From positions 1,426,001 through 1,490,000 of the forward strand of contig WOAB01000159.1 in assembly GCA_027886185.1 (NCBI GenBank): 64,000 nucleotides of DNA, in the 5' to 3' direction. The notes under the pieces were generated by a model. That model was given only the letters and a program-made list of their open reading frames with translations, did not search any database and was not told where the DNA came from. Origin of the DNA: Rheum nobile. Taxonomy: Eukaryota; Streptophyta; Magnoliopsida; Caryophyllales; Polygonaceae. Every line of letters starts with the position of its first letter. The stretch's first letter is position 1. Made by a program: the position numbers and the translations under genes. This document shows, one piece after another, positions 33,401 through 43,971 of the stretch.

Positions 33401-35587
33401 AGATCTTTTGTACAAGATGTTGTCAATAATATCGTAAGAGAGTGCTTGTACCTTAAGCTTTTTTGCTTCTGTCTTGTCGTATGGTAAAATACCATCTTTT
33501 AGCCACTTGATGTAAGGTAGCATCCAGTCGTCATTGGTGTCGACGATGTCTTCTTCTGGTCGATCGCCTATCTCCATGGCGATGAGTTCTTCAAGTGGTG
33601 TTGTCAACTCGATGGATGTCTTTGGGACGGCCGGCGTCATAACGTGGGCCAATGGTATGTGTGGAAATTCTTTTGGGTCTAGGACGGATCCCAGATTGGC
33701 GAGCGCGTCGGCTTGGGAGTTAAGATCCCTAGGCACCTGACGGATGTTGAATGTTTGGAATTGTTCGATCAGTTTCTTGGCTACCTCCAGGTAGGCTATC
33801 ATTCTGGTGTCTTTGGCATTGTACGATCCCTGTATTTGGTTTACGACCAGTAAGGAGTCGCAAACGACTTCGATCTCTTGGACTCCCAGATCGCGAGCCA
33901 AGATGAGTCCGAATATGAGTGCTTCGTACTCAGCCTCGTTGTTAGTCGCATCCCACTCACATCTGACAGCCTGGGCTATCTTGTCCCCCTGTGGCGATTT
34001 CAGTACGACCCCAAGCCCCGATCCTCTGGCATTCGATGCCCCATCTGTGTGGAGCTCCCATGTACCTGTCTCGTCTGTCGCGAGTAGTTGATTTGCTTCT
34101 TTTGCGGCCTCTTGCTCTAGGGTCGGACTGAAATCGGCCACAAAGTCGGCTAATGCTTGCGACTTGATCGCTGTCCTCGGCTCGTACTCGATGTCGTAAC
34201 CACTGAGGTGTATGGCCCATTTTGTCATTCTTCCTGTGAACTCGGGTTTCCTCATGATAGCCCTCATGGGATGATTAGTGCGCACAGTGATAGTATGGGA
34301 TTCAAAGTATGGTTTGAGCTTGTTCGAAGCCATTACTAATGATAATACGAGTTTTTCAAGTGACGAATACCTCGTTTCGACTGATAATAGCGTCCGACTG
34401 ACATAGTATATTGGCGACTGTTTTCCATCTTCTTCTCTGACCAGTACACCGCTTACGGCCGATTCCGACACTGCAAGATAAAGAAATAAGGGCTCGTCGC
34501 CTTTAGGTTTGGTTAGTAACATAGGACTGGCTAGATAGTCCTTGAGGTTCTGAAATGCTGCTTCATGTTCCTCCGTCCATTGAAAGGACTTATTTTTCTT
34601 GAGCGCGTCGTGGAATGGTTTGCACTTGTCGGATGATTTGGAGATGAACCTGTTCAGAGCTGTTATCTGACCTGGGAGCTTCTGTACGTCTTTGATGCAT
34701 CAGGGGGATCGGAGGTTGATGAGAGCCTTGATCTGTTCCGGGCTGGCCTCTATTCCTCTTTGTGTCACCATATATCCTAAGAACTTCCCTGACGACACTC
34801 CGAAGGAGCACTTAGTTGGGTTTAGTTTCATATTGTACATTTTGAGTACCTCGAAGCTGTCGTGTAGGTGGTCTATGTGATCTTCTTTCTTTTTGGACTT
34901 GACCAACATGTCGTCGATATAGACTTCCATTGTGTCTCCGATTTGGTCTTTGAACATTTTGTTGACCAATCGTTCGTATGTAGCCCCTGCATTTTTCAGA
35001 CCAAAGGGCATTACTTTGTAGCAATAGATACCTTGACTGGTGATGAACGCTGTTTTTTCTTGATCGTCGGGATCCATAAGGATTTGATTGTAGCCACTGA
35101 AGGCGTCCATGAAGGTGAGCATTTTGTGCCCTGCTGTGGCGTCGACCATAGCGTCGATGTGAGGTAGAGGAAATGAATCTTTGGGACAAGCCTTGTTGAG
35201 GTCTGTGAAGTCGATGCAGACTCTCCATTTGCCGTTCTTCTTCTGGACCACGACCACGTTGGCCAGCCATTCAGGGTAGTGGACTTCCCTGATTTTTCTG
35301 GTTTCCAATAAGCTTTTGACTTCGTTGTCGATTATTTTGTTCCGCTCGGGGGCGAATTTCCTGCGTTTTTGCTTGATAGGGGGATGAGATGGATCCACAT
35401 TTAATTTATGAGTAATAACGTTGGGAGATATCCCGACCATATCCTCATGTGACCATGTGAAACAGTCGGCATTGGTCCTAAGAAAGTCGAGAAGCTGTTG
35501 TCTGGTCGAGTAGTCCAGGTCCGACCTGACCCTTACCGTTTGGTTTGGCTTTGAAGGGTCTAGTGCGATCTCGTCGAGTTTCTCCAT
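33300..35587 (-). pseudogene. Reverse transcriptase and dual RNase H, Tat-like element
   Basis: RT is open from 35587 to 34700 with WRVCIDFTDLNKACP, MPFGLKNAGATY and the catalytic YIDDMLVKSK. A single TGA at 34697-34699 interrupts the same frame. RNase H follows in two blocks. A degenerate gypsy-type block (LYLAVSESAVSGVLVRE) is followed by a second, archaeal-type block (WELHTDGASNARGSGLGVVL, CDSLLVVNQI, ADALANLGS), a hallmark of the Tat lineage. The frame then runs into integrase until 32981. Confidence 0.85.
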
Positions 35588-35632
35588 TTTTGGTTCAACG
35601 TATCGACTAGGTCCTTCGCCAATCTCTGGTTG

Positions 35633-37362
35633 CTATGCGATCTTGTGTTCGACCGCGTTCTTCATGGAAGCGACATAGCATTCCTTTGCGGTCCTTTGAT
35701 CTCCTTTGATTTCTTGGACTCCCCACTCGGTGGGGAATTTGATGACTTGATGATATGTTGAAGGTACTGCCTTCATAGCGTGTATCCACGACCTGCCAAG
35801 AATACAATTGTAGGGAGACGGACAGTCTAGGACTAAGAATTTAACCTGTCGGTTGATTCCTCCAGCGTATTTGGTCAGAATGATTTCGCCAGTCGTGTGC
35901 TTAACCTCACCGCTGAACCCGACCAGTGGGGTCGATTTCTTGATTAGGTCGTTCTCAGTCAGACCCATTTCTTTGAGAGCGTCGAGGGTCAAGAGGTTTG
36001 TCGAACTTCCTGTATCGATTAGTACTCTCCAGATTAAGCAATTACCAATGGACAAAGAGATTACCAGACCGTCATGTTGACTATCCGACCCGTCGGAGTC
36101 GGATTCGTTGAATGTGACCGTTGGAAGGTTAGATGCCCTCCTTGGTTTGAATTCCGATGCTTCGGGCTTGTCGCCTTTGCTTTCCTTGGCGTGTCGCTTA
36201 GCCGCGGAGTACGTGTTCCCGCATATGTCGGATCCACCTGAAATGGTATTGACAACTTTCGTATGGATAGGAGATGGGGGTTTGTTCTGTTTTACCTGAT
36301 CTCGGCGTTCCATGGTGGCTTTTGCCCATTCCGAGATGACGTCGCGTAATAGCCCCTGTGATAGCAGCCTAGCGACCTCCTTTCGTAGGGCGATGCACTC
36401 GTCGGTCGAATGACCATGGTCGCCGTGGAATTCACACCATCGACTCATGTCCTTCTTGACGTCCGATCGGTCGCTCTTTCGGGGCCATCTTACATCTTTT
36501 CCATACTTGTCGAAACTCTTGACGAGCTCCGACACGGAAACGTTGAAGTTATAAGACTGGACCCTAGGAGGCAACACAGAACCGTCTCTCCATTCTTGTG
36601 ACCTGTCTTGGAAAGAATTTACCTGTTTTGCTTCATTTCAATTACGAGAATAGGGATGTGGACGTCTGTCCCGACGATTGTCGGAGGAATGTTTGCGATC
36701 GGATGGATCGGGTCCGCACGAGGCTTTACGCGACTCACAGTCCTCTTCCAGCCTTACCTCGGCCATAGTTTTGGCCTGAACATCTTTGAAACTTTTGCAG
36801 GGATACTTGGTAATCTCGTCGTAGAGATTGCTGTCTTTGACCAGGCCTTGTCGGAATGCTTCGATAGACGTTGTGATGTCACAGTGGGGGATTCCCACTT
36901 TCTCTTTGTTGTGCCGGTTAAGATAATTTCGGAGAGGTTCATTGTACCTTTGTGTGACTCGGTAGAGGTCACTCGATTGTTTCTCATGCTTCCGACTGCT
37001 GGCGAACTGGCTCTTAAAAGAGTTGACCAGATCCGCAAATGATGTGATCGTTCCCTGAGGCAAACGCATAAACCAAGTTAGTGCGGGACCCGCGAGGGTT
37101 GTGCCAAAGCTTTTGCACATGACGGCCTCGTGGCTCTCCCTTGAAACAGATGCAGCCATTAGTTTTTGTTTATAGAGAGAGATATGGTCATCTAGATCGG
37201 TGGTGCCGTCGAACGTCGCCATGTTGGGGAGATGGAACTTCTTGGGGATCTCGACCCTTGCGATTTCTTCGACGAACGGGGATTCTTCGAATCCGTCAGA
37301 CGCTTCTCTCTCGATCGGTTGCGGGACTCCTGGGAGCCTGTTGAAGCGATCGTCGATCGTCT
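35633..37362 (-). pseudogene. Gag C-terminal part and protease, Tat-like element
   Basis: The capsid region (MATFDGTTDLDDHISLYKQ, ALTWFMRLP, RYNEPLRNYL) runs from about 37222 to a TAA at 36638-36640. The same frame continues with the single zinc motif CEFHGDHGHSTDEC and the protease motif LIDTGSSTNLL, then stops with TAG at 35633-35635. RT resumes in the same frame at 35587. All blocks share one frame, so the original was a single gag-pol polyprotein. At 37362 it is cut by the Athila-like element. Confidence 0.85.
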
Positions 37363-38729
37363 TGATAACAGGAATTTGCCGTTCTAATTCCTACTATGCA
37401 AAATATCCAAACAAACCCTAAACCGTAGTCCTAGGTAAGTAAAGGTCGAATCCACAGGGAGGCGAATTCTATCTAAATATGCAATTCGTATGTCAAACCA
37501 AAGTAACCAAAAAGGGGGGTTTTGATTGTTTTAAGTAACTAAGCATGTAAAGGTAAGAATAAACTAAAGATGAATGAATTCAGTAATGGGGAAAGTACTC
37601 AGTCAAACAACATCCACTATTCGTATGACAAGTTGATCATAGATACTCATTCAAAATCTCATGCAATGGTGATTCCAATTCCTTTTCAGATATAACTAAT
37701 AGCACAACCAGATAGTATTAACACTAACTAATTAAACAACCCTGAAACTATCAAGATTCAGTTTAACAACAGCCTTACGGATAGGAATATAGTTGGATAC
37801 AATTCTAGCATAAAACAACCAGCTTTTATCCTAGAATGTAAATCAGTTCTCTTCTGCATAGGACTAGCACAACCAGATACTAGTACGATGCAGTTGCTAC
37901 TCTGAAATAGATATGCTCAACCAGTAACAATATAAATCTAACAATCAATCAATAACAATAAACCCTAGTTGCGTCCAAATAGAGATTGTTAATATCAATC
38001 ATAAACAACTTAAGCAAGAGAAAGATAAAAATCATGCAATAGATTAAGAACGAGAATCTCACAACTTAATCCAAACGAAAGCTTCAGCGTCTGACTAAGC
38101 CAGGGAGGCTTAGTTCTTCATAACGTAGAACGTAGAAATTAGGGTTCCAAGAGATGATGATAAGAAAAATTAGATGATAGGAAAACAAGCCTTTTTCAAC
38201 CCTAAAATACTAAAGGAAATAAAATCTAAATTAACCTAAAAATGAAATAATAAAATAATAATAATTAAACAACCGAAAATAGGGACCCCGCAAGTATTCT
38301 CGGCCTTCAATCTCGCGTGAGCAGCTGCTCTCGGCCTCCAATTCTCGCGGCGGACCAACTCCAATTTGCAAGGCACGGCCCACATTCCAATTCAATGGCA
38401 ACACGGCCCAATTCAATTCCAGCAATTCAAATTCAATTCACGATGACGTCATGCGACATCATCATCCCGCTTCTTCTCGCGCGCATCGATTCTTCATTTC
38501 ACGTGGGCTTCTTCATCAAAATTGTGGCCCACCCTCAGCATAATCACGTGGCCTGTTAATTTCACTTGGGCCTAATTCATCCAATTCGCCCATCAATTAC
38601 GTGGCATTTAATTAATTACCAAACTTTGCCCCCAAACGCCATGCACATGAATGTGTCTAAATCTATCCGAATGGCACCAATAAAACCTCTAATGACTCTT
38701 ACTTAAGCCCTACAAAGTAGTGGTTATCA
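37363..38729 (-). repeat. Athila-like 3' LTR (left)
   Basis: On the plus strand it begins TGATAACAGG and ends GGTTATCA. No coding content. Confidence 0.9.
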
Positions 38730-39776
38730 AATCACCCCATGCTTAGACCTTTGCTCGTCCTCGAGTAAACTAATAAAGAGCCTACTCTTCCAATGTAGCA
38801 TCCAAGGCTTCAGGAAGCATATCCTCTAACTAAGAGTCACCTAACCCATGCCAAGCTCCTAGCACCAATCTCATTTACAACACATCCACAACTCAACAAG
38901 CTTAAGGGCAAGCAGAGTACTTCCCCCAAACTAAACCCGGACATCCAATAGTGTGAGTAACCTCTAATCCTAGCCTCCATCTATTGCTCCTTATGTCTCC
39001 CAGAGTGACCTACCCGACAATCCTTCTTTGTCTCCTCTTCTTATGACGCCTCGCCAGGAATAGTGAGAAATCCTAAAATCACTCCTCTTCTTTTTCACTC
39101 GTTTTACCAAGGCGCCCTTTCGGGTTTTCACCAAGCCACTCATTTCATTTTCCAATAGATGTGCTCACATAAGCTCACGTCACTCTTGACCTCATATTAC
39201 CCCAACCTAATGCCGGTCCAAGCTACCTGCTTATTGCCTAGGCCGCCCTTTCGGGTTTTCGATCTATCCCAGGATTTTTTATGTATGCCTTTTTTCAAAT
39301 TTTTGGCTTTTTCTTTATATTCATTTTTCTCCTCAGCAGCGTAGCAAGTATAAAACCCCACCCCATGCTTAAACATTGCATTGTCCTCAATGTAATGAAA
39401 TACAAAAGAATAAAGCACAGGGAAAAGCAAAAAAATAACTCACAACGTTGCCGAGTTGACTTGGACACTTCCTTGTTGCTGGCGGTGTAGTCATAAAAGC
39501 TCATGTCGTGGATGTCTGGCATCAACGCCATTATCTTTATCTACCGTGCAACCATAAGAAACCACTGTAGGGTGTGGTGGTGATGTAGGAAATCAGGGCT
39601 GCATGGCCTTCAAAAATGGGCCCAGATGTCATCGTGGTCGGGCCCTGGTGTACCTTCTCTCCAACTGTCGACTGCAGGGCCATCATCGTTGCCAAATAAA
39701 TATAGGGTGAATGTATTCCTCCGTTTAGCAACATGATGCGCACCTCTCCGTGGGGAACTCTGGACAGTTGGGTAAA

Positions 39777-39963
39777 ACTTTTTTTTTAAAATTTTTTAAA
39801 ATTATTATTATTATTTTTTTACTTTTCTCCCCGTTTAAGGTCTTTTCGGGGTATCTTATTTTCGTCTTTTACTCCCCGTTTAAGGTTTTTTTCGGGGCTC
39901 ATTTTTTTCGAAAATTAATTTTTTTTGGATTTTTTTTTTTCCGTTTTTTTTTTTTTTTTTTTT
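39777..39963. repeat. T-rich low-complexity run
   Basis: Long T runs with two CCCCGTTTAAGG blocks. Plus-strand T corresponds to A in the element's own transcript. Confidence 0.8.
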
Positions 39964-39971
39964 GAGAAAGT

Positions 39972-40099
39972 GCGGCGGTCGCCGTGAAGGGTGCGGCGGT
40001 CGCCGTAATTGCGGCGGGCGCCGTTTTCATGTCGCATCTATCCTTCTTGGCGAAGCAATTACGACGGGCGCCGTAAGGTTCACGGCGGGCGCCGTGAAC
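39972..40099. repeat. Cluster of five GC-rich inverted repeats
   Basis: Units lie at 39972-39985, 39993-40006, 40011-40024, 40059-40076 and 40078-40099. Each is built as arm-GT-arm or arm-GG-arm around GGCG/CGCC. The last has perfect 10-base arms (GTTCACGGCG and CGCCGTGAAC). The same core occurs in the array LTRs and copy 3 LTR, which belong to another lineage. Confidence 0.8.
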
Positions 40100-40273
40100 A
40101 CCTTCTCCGTTTTTTCGCGCTTCCTGCAGGTTAGTTCGACACAGAAAGGAAAAACTAAAAGGAAAACAACTGAATAAAGACTAAGGGAAAGAAAATAAAC
40201 TACCAAATCTCGGGTTGCCTCCCGAGCAGCGCCTTGGTTAATGTCGTTGGCTCGACATACTACTCAATCCTCT

Positions 40274-41215
40274 TCAACTCGGGTTTGTCCTATCACTTGA
40301 ACTCATGAGGTCTATATCAGGGGGATGCCGCTTTGTGTGCTCCATGTTGAGCCTTTCCCCCTTGCTTGTGCACTTGCTGATGGATGGACCGCTGTTCATA
40401 TCTATGAATGCACTTGCCATCTTCAGGAACGGTCTACCCAACATCTCAAGGGCTGCATGTATGTCCTGAATTAAGACCTCCTTCTTGTGCTTCCCCTTTG
40501 GTTTCTTCTTTATATTGCCCAGCACCCTTAAAAACTCTGTGTAGCGAGGGATGCAACTTGCCAGTTCGATCAAGGGAATAGTTACCTCGCAGATACTGAA
40601 GGTTTCATATAACTCTTTGTCGTCCTTCAGCCTTCGAGTATCTTGGAATACCGCATGGAGGGGCGTGACGGGGTGCAGCGAGACAAGTGGAAAGGAGTTG
40701 AGATGCACATACTTATCATAGGCAGCCTCGAGAGGGTCGGGGGCTGCCGGGGCATTTTCGAGAGGAACGAGCGTCACAGGATCATTTTCGCGATCGTGGC
40801 TCTCCTCCTCTTGGTCGCTGAATTCCTCATGCGGTCTCGGAGTTGTCGACTCCTTTGCTTCAAGTTTACTCACCACTTGAGAGATCTGACCAACTTGCCT
40901 TTCCAAGTTCTGAATGCTAGCTATTGTAGTTTCTTGGAATTGCAATGAACTCTTACTCAACTTAGCAATGTTCTGCATCAGCATATTCATCATGTCATCC
41001 ATAGAAGGTGAAGGATTACCCTGTTGTTGGTTTGGTTCTGGGTAGAACTCCTGGTAGTCATGATCATATGAAGGGTATTGCAGGTTCCCATAACTCGAAT
41101 TGGGGTGATATCCCCACCCTGGAGTATATGCGTAGGAGTATGGGTCATATCGCGGCTCCTGCTGGAATTGGGGAAATCTATCCATCTTTGTAACAAAATC
41201 AAAAAGGAAAAACAA
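40274..41215 (-). CDS. Gag-protease remnant of the Athila-like element
   Basis: An open stretch of 313 residues; the likely start is MDRFPQFQQE at residue 11. The N-terminal part is rich in Tyr, Pro, Gln and Asn (PYSYAYTPGWGYHP). A predicted coiled-coil segment follows (SIQNLERQVGQISQVVSKLE), then an acidic linker. IPRYTEFLRVLGNIKKK resembles the gag-protease junction of Athila-like elements, and LGRPFLKMASAFIDM resembles the end of a retropepsin. The usual capsid core, zinc knuckle and protease active site are missing, so this is a deletion product. The open frame may be chance survival in a young copy. Confidence 0.6.
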   Translation of the reverse strand: MFFLFDFVTKMDRFPQFQQEPRYDPYSYAYTPGWGYHPNSSYGNLQYPSYDHDYQEFYPEPNQQQGNPSPSMDDMMNMLMQNIAKLSKSSLQFQETTIASIQNLERQVGQISQVVSKLEAKESTTPRPHEEFSDQEEESHDRENDPVTLVPLENAPAAPDPLEAAYDKYVHLNSFPLVSLHPVTPLHAVFQDTRRLKDDKELYETFSICEVTIPLIELASCIPRYTEFLRVLGNIKKKPKGKHKKEVLIQDIHAALEMLGRPFLKMASAFIDMNSGPSISKCTSKGERLNMEHTKRHPPDIDLMSSSDRTNPS

Positions 41216-41299
41216 AAATCAATAGCACGGGTGTGGACCGTAAGATAGGTCCACACAATAGTTGACACACAAATCACACACAAAATAGATTATTGCCTC

Positions 41300-41315
41300 C
41301 CCGGCAACGGCGCTA
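41300..41315 (-). promoter_or_regulatory. Primer-binding site, Athila-like element
   Basis: The minus strand reads TAGCGCCGTTGCCGGG, next to the LTR at 41319. It fixes minus orientation. Confidence 0.8.
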
Positions 41316-41318
41316 ATT

Positions 41319-42684
41319 TGATAACAGGAATTTGCCGTTCTAATTCCTACTATGCAAAATATCCAAACAAACCCTAAACCGTAGTCCTAGGTAAGTAAAG
41401 GTCGAATCCACAGGGAGGCGAATTCTATCTAAATATGCAATTCGTATGTCAAACCAAAGTAACCAAAAAGGGGGGTTTTGATTGTTTTAAGTAACTAAGC
41501 ATGCAAAGGTAAGAATAAACTAAAGATGAATGAATTCAGTAATGGGGAAAGTACCCAGTCAAACAACATCCACTATTCGTATGACAAGTTGATCATAGAT
41601 ACTCATTCAAAATCTCATGCAATGGTGATTCCAATTCCTTTTCAGATATAACTAATAGACAACCAGATACTATTAGCACTAACTAATTAAACAACCCTGA
41701 AACTATCAAGATTCAGTTTAACAGCAGCCTTATGGATAGGAATATAGTTGGATACAATTCTAGCATAAAACAACCAGCTTTTATCCTAGAATGTAAATCA
41801 GTTCTCTTCTGCATAAGACTAGCACAACCAGATACTAGTACGATGCAGTTGCTACTCTGAAATAGATATGCTCAACCAGTAACAATCTAAATCTAACAAT
41901 CAATCAATAACAATAAACCCTAGTTGCGTCCAAATAGAGATTATCAATATCAATCATAAACAACTTAAGCAAGAGAAAGATAAAAACCATGCAATAGATT
42001 AAGAACGAGAATCTCACAACTTAATCCAAACGAAAGCTTCAGCGTCTGACTAAGCCAGGGAGGCTTAGTTCTTCATAACGTAGAACGTAGAAATTAGGGT
42101 TCCAAGAGATGATGATAAGAAAAATTAGATGATAGGCAAACAAGCCTTTTTCAACCCTAAAATACTAAAGGAAATAAAATCTAAATTAACCTAAAAACGA
42201 AATAATAAAATAATAATAATTAAACAACCGAAAACAGGGACCCCGGAAGTATTCTCGGCCTTCAATCTCGCGTGAGCAGCTGCTCTCGGCCTCCAATTCT
42301 CGCGGCGGCCCAACTCCAACTTGCAAGGCACGGCCCACATTCCAATTCAATGGCAACACGGCCCAATTCAATTCCAGCAATTCAAATTCAATTCACGATG
42401 ACGTCATGTAACATCATCATCCCGCTTCTTCTTGCGCGCATCGATTCTTCATTTCACGTGGGCTTCTTCATCAAAATTGTGGCCCACCCTCAGCATAATC
42501 ACGTGGCCTGTTAATTTCACTTGGGCCTAATTCATCCAATTCGCCCATCAATTACGTGGCATTTAATTAATTACCAAACTTCGCCCCCAAACGCCATGCA
42601 CATGAATGTGTCTAAGTCTATCCGAATGGCACCAATAAAACCTCTAATGACTCTTACTTAAGCCCAACAAAGTAGTGCTTATCA
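41319..42684 (-). repeat. Athila-like 5' LTR (right)
   Basis: Starts TGATAACAGG and ends GCTTATCA on the plus strand. Pairs with 37363-38729. Confidence 0.9.
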
Positions 42685-43222
42685 TATGTCGGTCGATCGT
42701 CTTCATATGTCGGTCGAGCGTCTGCTGGAAAAGAGCCATGATATCTAGCGGATTGGCAACCTGTGGTTCATCGATTCGGGGCCCAACAGACCCGATCGAT
42801 GTGGAAAAGGTGACATGGTTAGTCGAAAATGGACTAGCGAAAGGAGTTCGAGACGTACCCTCAGTGTGTCCAGGACGTCGTACGCTCGGAGGCGTTGGCT
42901 CGATGTTGTCCATGTCGAGGCGTGTTCGGATGCCGCCGTGGACGGGCACTTTCCTAGATCCTGAAGCCCTTGATTGTACATGCGACTTAAGAGACTCATT
43001 TTCACGAGTTAGTTGCGCGATCTCGGCTTCGGATTGGGTTGACAAAACGGCTAGGGCTTCAGTTTTTTGACGTTGTTGGGCTAGTTCCTCTTGAAGGGCG
43101 GCCATTTTTTGAGAGAGTTCTTGGAACTGGGTTGAAGTAGGATTTTTGGTTGGGTTTTCTGTAGTTTGGGTTTCGTCTTCGAGACGTAGTTCTTGATTGT
43201 CAGTAGAAGGATCGATAGTCAT
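42685..43222 (-). pseudogene. Gag N-terminal part, Tat-like element
   Basis: The start is MTIDPSTDNQEL at 43222. A coiled-coil-rich segment follows (QELSQKMAALQEELAQQRQK), then a Pro/Ser/Thr-rich linker and LDIMALFQQTLDRHMKTIDRH, where the Athila-like element interrupts at 42684. The 538 bases here plus 140 bases from 37362 to 37223 make a multiple of three, so the gag frame stays open across the insertion if the element is removed exactly. Confidence 0.75.
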
Positions 43223-43256
43223 GGTTGGAAAGTTTCGGAAGGATGATCTGCAAGTT

Positions 43257-43274
43257 GCCCCACGGTGGGCGCCA
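43257..43274 (-). promoter_or_regulatory. Primer-binding site, Tat-like element
   Basis: The minus strand reads TGGCGCCCACCGTGGGGC, 3 bases from the LTR at 43278. I do not assign the tRNA. Confidence 0.75.
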
Positions 43275-43277
43275 AAT

Positions 43278-43966
43278 TGTTTTGGGGCGAAAAGATCGGA
43301 CGACCTAAATCGCCTTAGACGGGGTAACTAGTCGATCGGACGATGGAAAATAATCCAAACCAAGCAAATAATAGGTAAACAAGAAATAAATATATAATAG
43401 CAAGATGATTTTATTAGATATCGTGTGAATAGGATTAGATCGCAATACAACTTATCGTAATAAAATCAGAGATCGAGTGGGACTCGACCGGTGACTTGTG
43501 AGTGGCGACCGGCAGGGGTCGGGCGTAGGCAGCCGTTTGGAGAGCTAGACGAAGAGCGAGAGTGCTATTCTGGTGAGTTTGCTAAGTGAGAATGCGTAGT
43601 TGTGAGTTCCCTGATCTTATCTTCTTCGTCGTTCCAAATATGGTAAGTCCCTTTACTCCTGTGGCCGTTGCACCATTTTTATGTTTTTATCTTCAATACC
43701 GAGTGTAATGGAAAGGATTTCGCCGTTGAATTACTGGCAATTAAGGTGTTTGAACGTTGCAGATGTTGCATGATCTGAGCATTAAATGCGTGGCGAGATC
43801 TCCGCGATCTTGTCGGATGACTCTTGACTAGAGAGGTTTTGTCGGGTGTCGCTTGACCAGAGAAGCCTTGTCGACTCTTCTGAACTCGTCTGCCATTCTC
43901 CCGATTTGCAGTGGGCTTGGGCTCGGTCCTCTCGATCTGTCTTCTCTGGAGAATCCAGGCCCAACA
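43278..43966 (-). repeat. Tat-like 5' LTR (right)
   Basis: 689 bases. Pairs with 28474-29173 and lacks 11 bases present there. Confidence 0.9.
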
Positions 43967-43971
43967 CTACG
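43967..43971. repeat. Target duplication CTACG, right copy
   Basis: Pairs with 28469-28473. Confidence 0.9.

Larger units (their letters stand above)
38730..40273 (-). other. Non-coding 3' segment of the Athila-like element
   Basis: It holds two CGCCCTTTCGGGTTTTC blocks (39111 and 39242), a T-rich low-complexity run (39777-39963) and five GC-rich inverted repeats (39972-40099). The reading frames seen here are not convincing genes. Confidence 0.6.
37363..42684 (-). mobile_element. Deleted Athila-like retrotransposon nested in Tat gag
   Basis: Two LTRs of 1367 and 1366 bases (37363-38729, 41319-42684) surround 2.6 kb that codes only for a gag-protease remnant. The primer site next to the right LTR (minus strand TAGCGCCGTTGCCGGG) is one base from the tRNA-Asp-type site usual in Athila elements. 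RT, RNase H and integrase are absent. The LTRs differ by roughly two dozen substitutions counted by eye. The 5-base flanks (CGTCT and TATGT) do not match, so there is no target duplication. Confidence 0.85.
28474..43966 (-). mobile_element. Tat-like Ty3/gypsy retrotransposon (with nested Athila-like element)
   Basis: LTRs at 28474-29173 and 43278-43966, a 5-base duplication CTACG, and a primer site next to the right LTR set minus-strand orientation. Gag, protease, RT, dual RNase H and integrase follow leftwards. A plus-strand spliced gene then lies between integrase and 3' LTR, as known in Tat/Grande/Retand relatives. The 5.3-kb Athila-like element splits gag. The LTRs differ by roughly 15 substitutions and one 11-base gap, counted by eye. 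Confidence 0.9.

Noticed and set aside
35633..35635. Single TAG between Tat protease and RT as programmed readthrough
   Set aside because: Other single stops interrupt the same frame (36638, 34697), and the CAG-to-TAG decay pattern explains it better.
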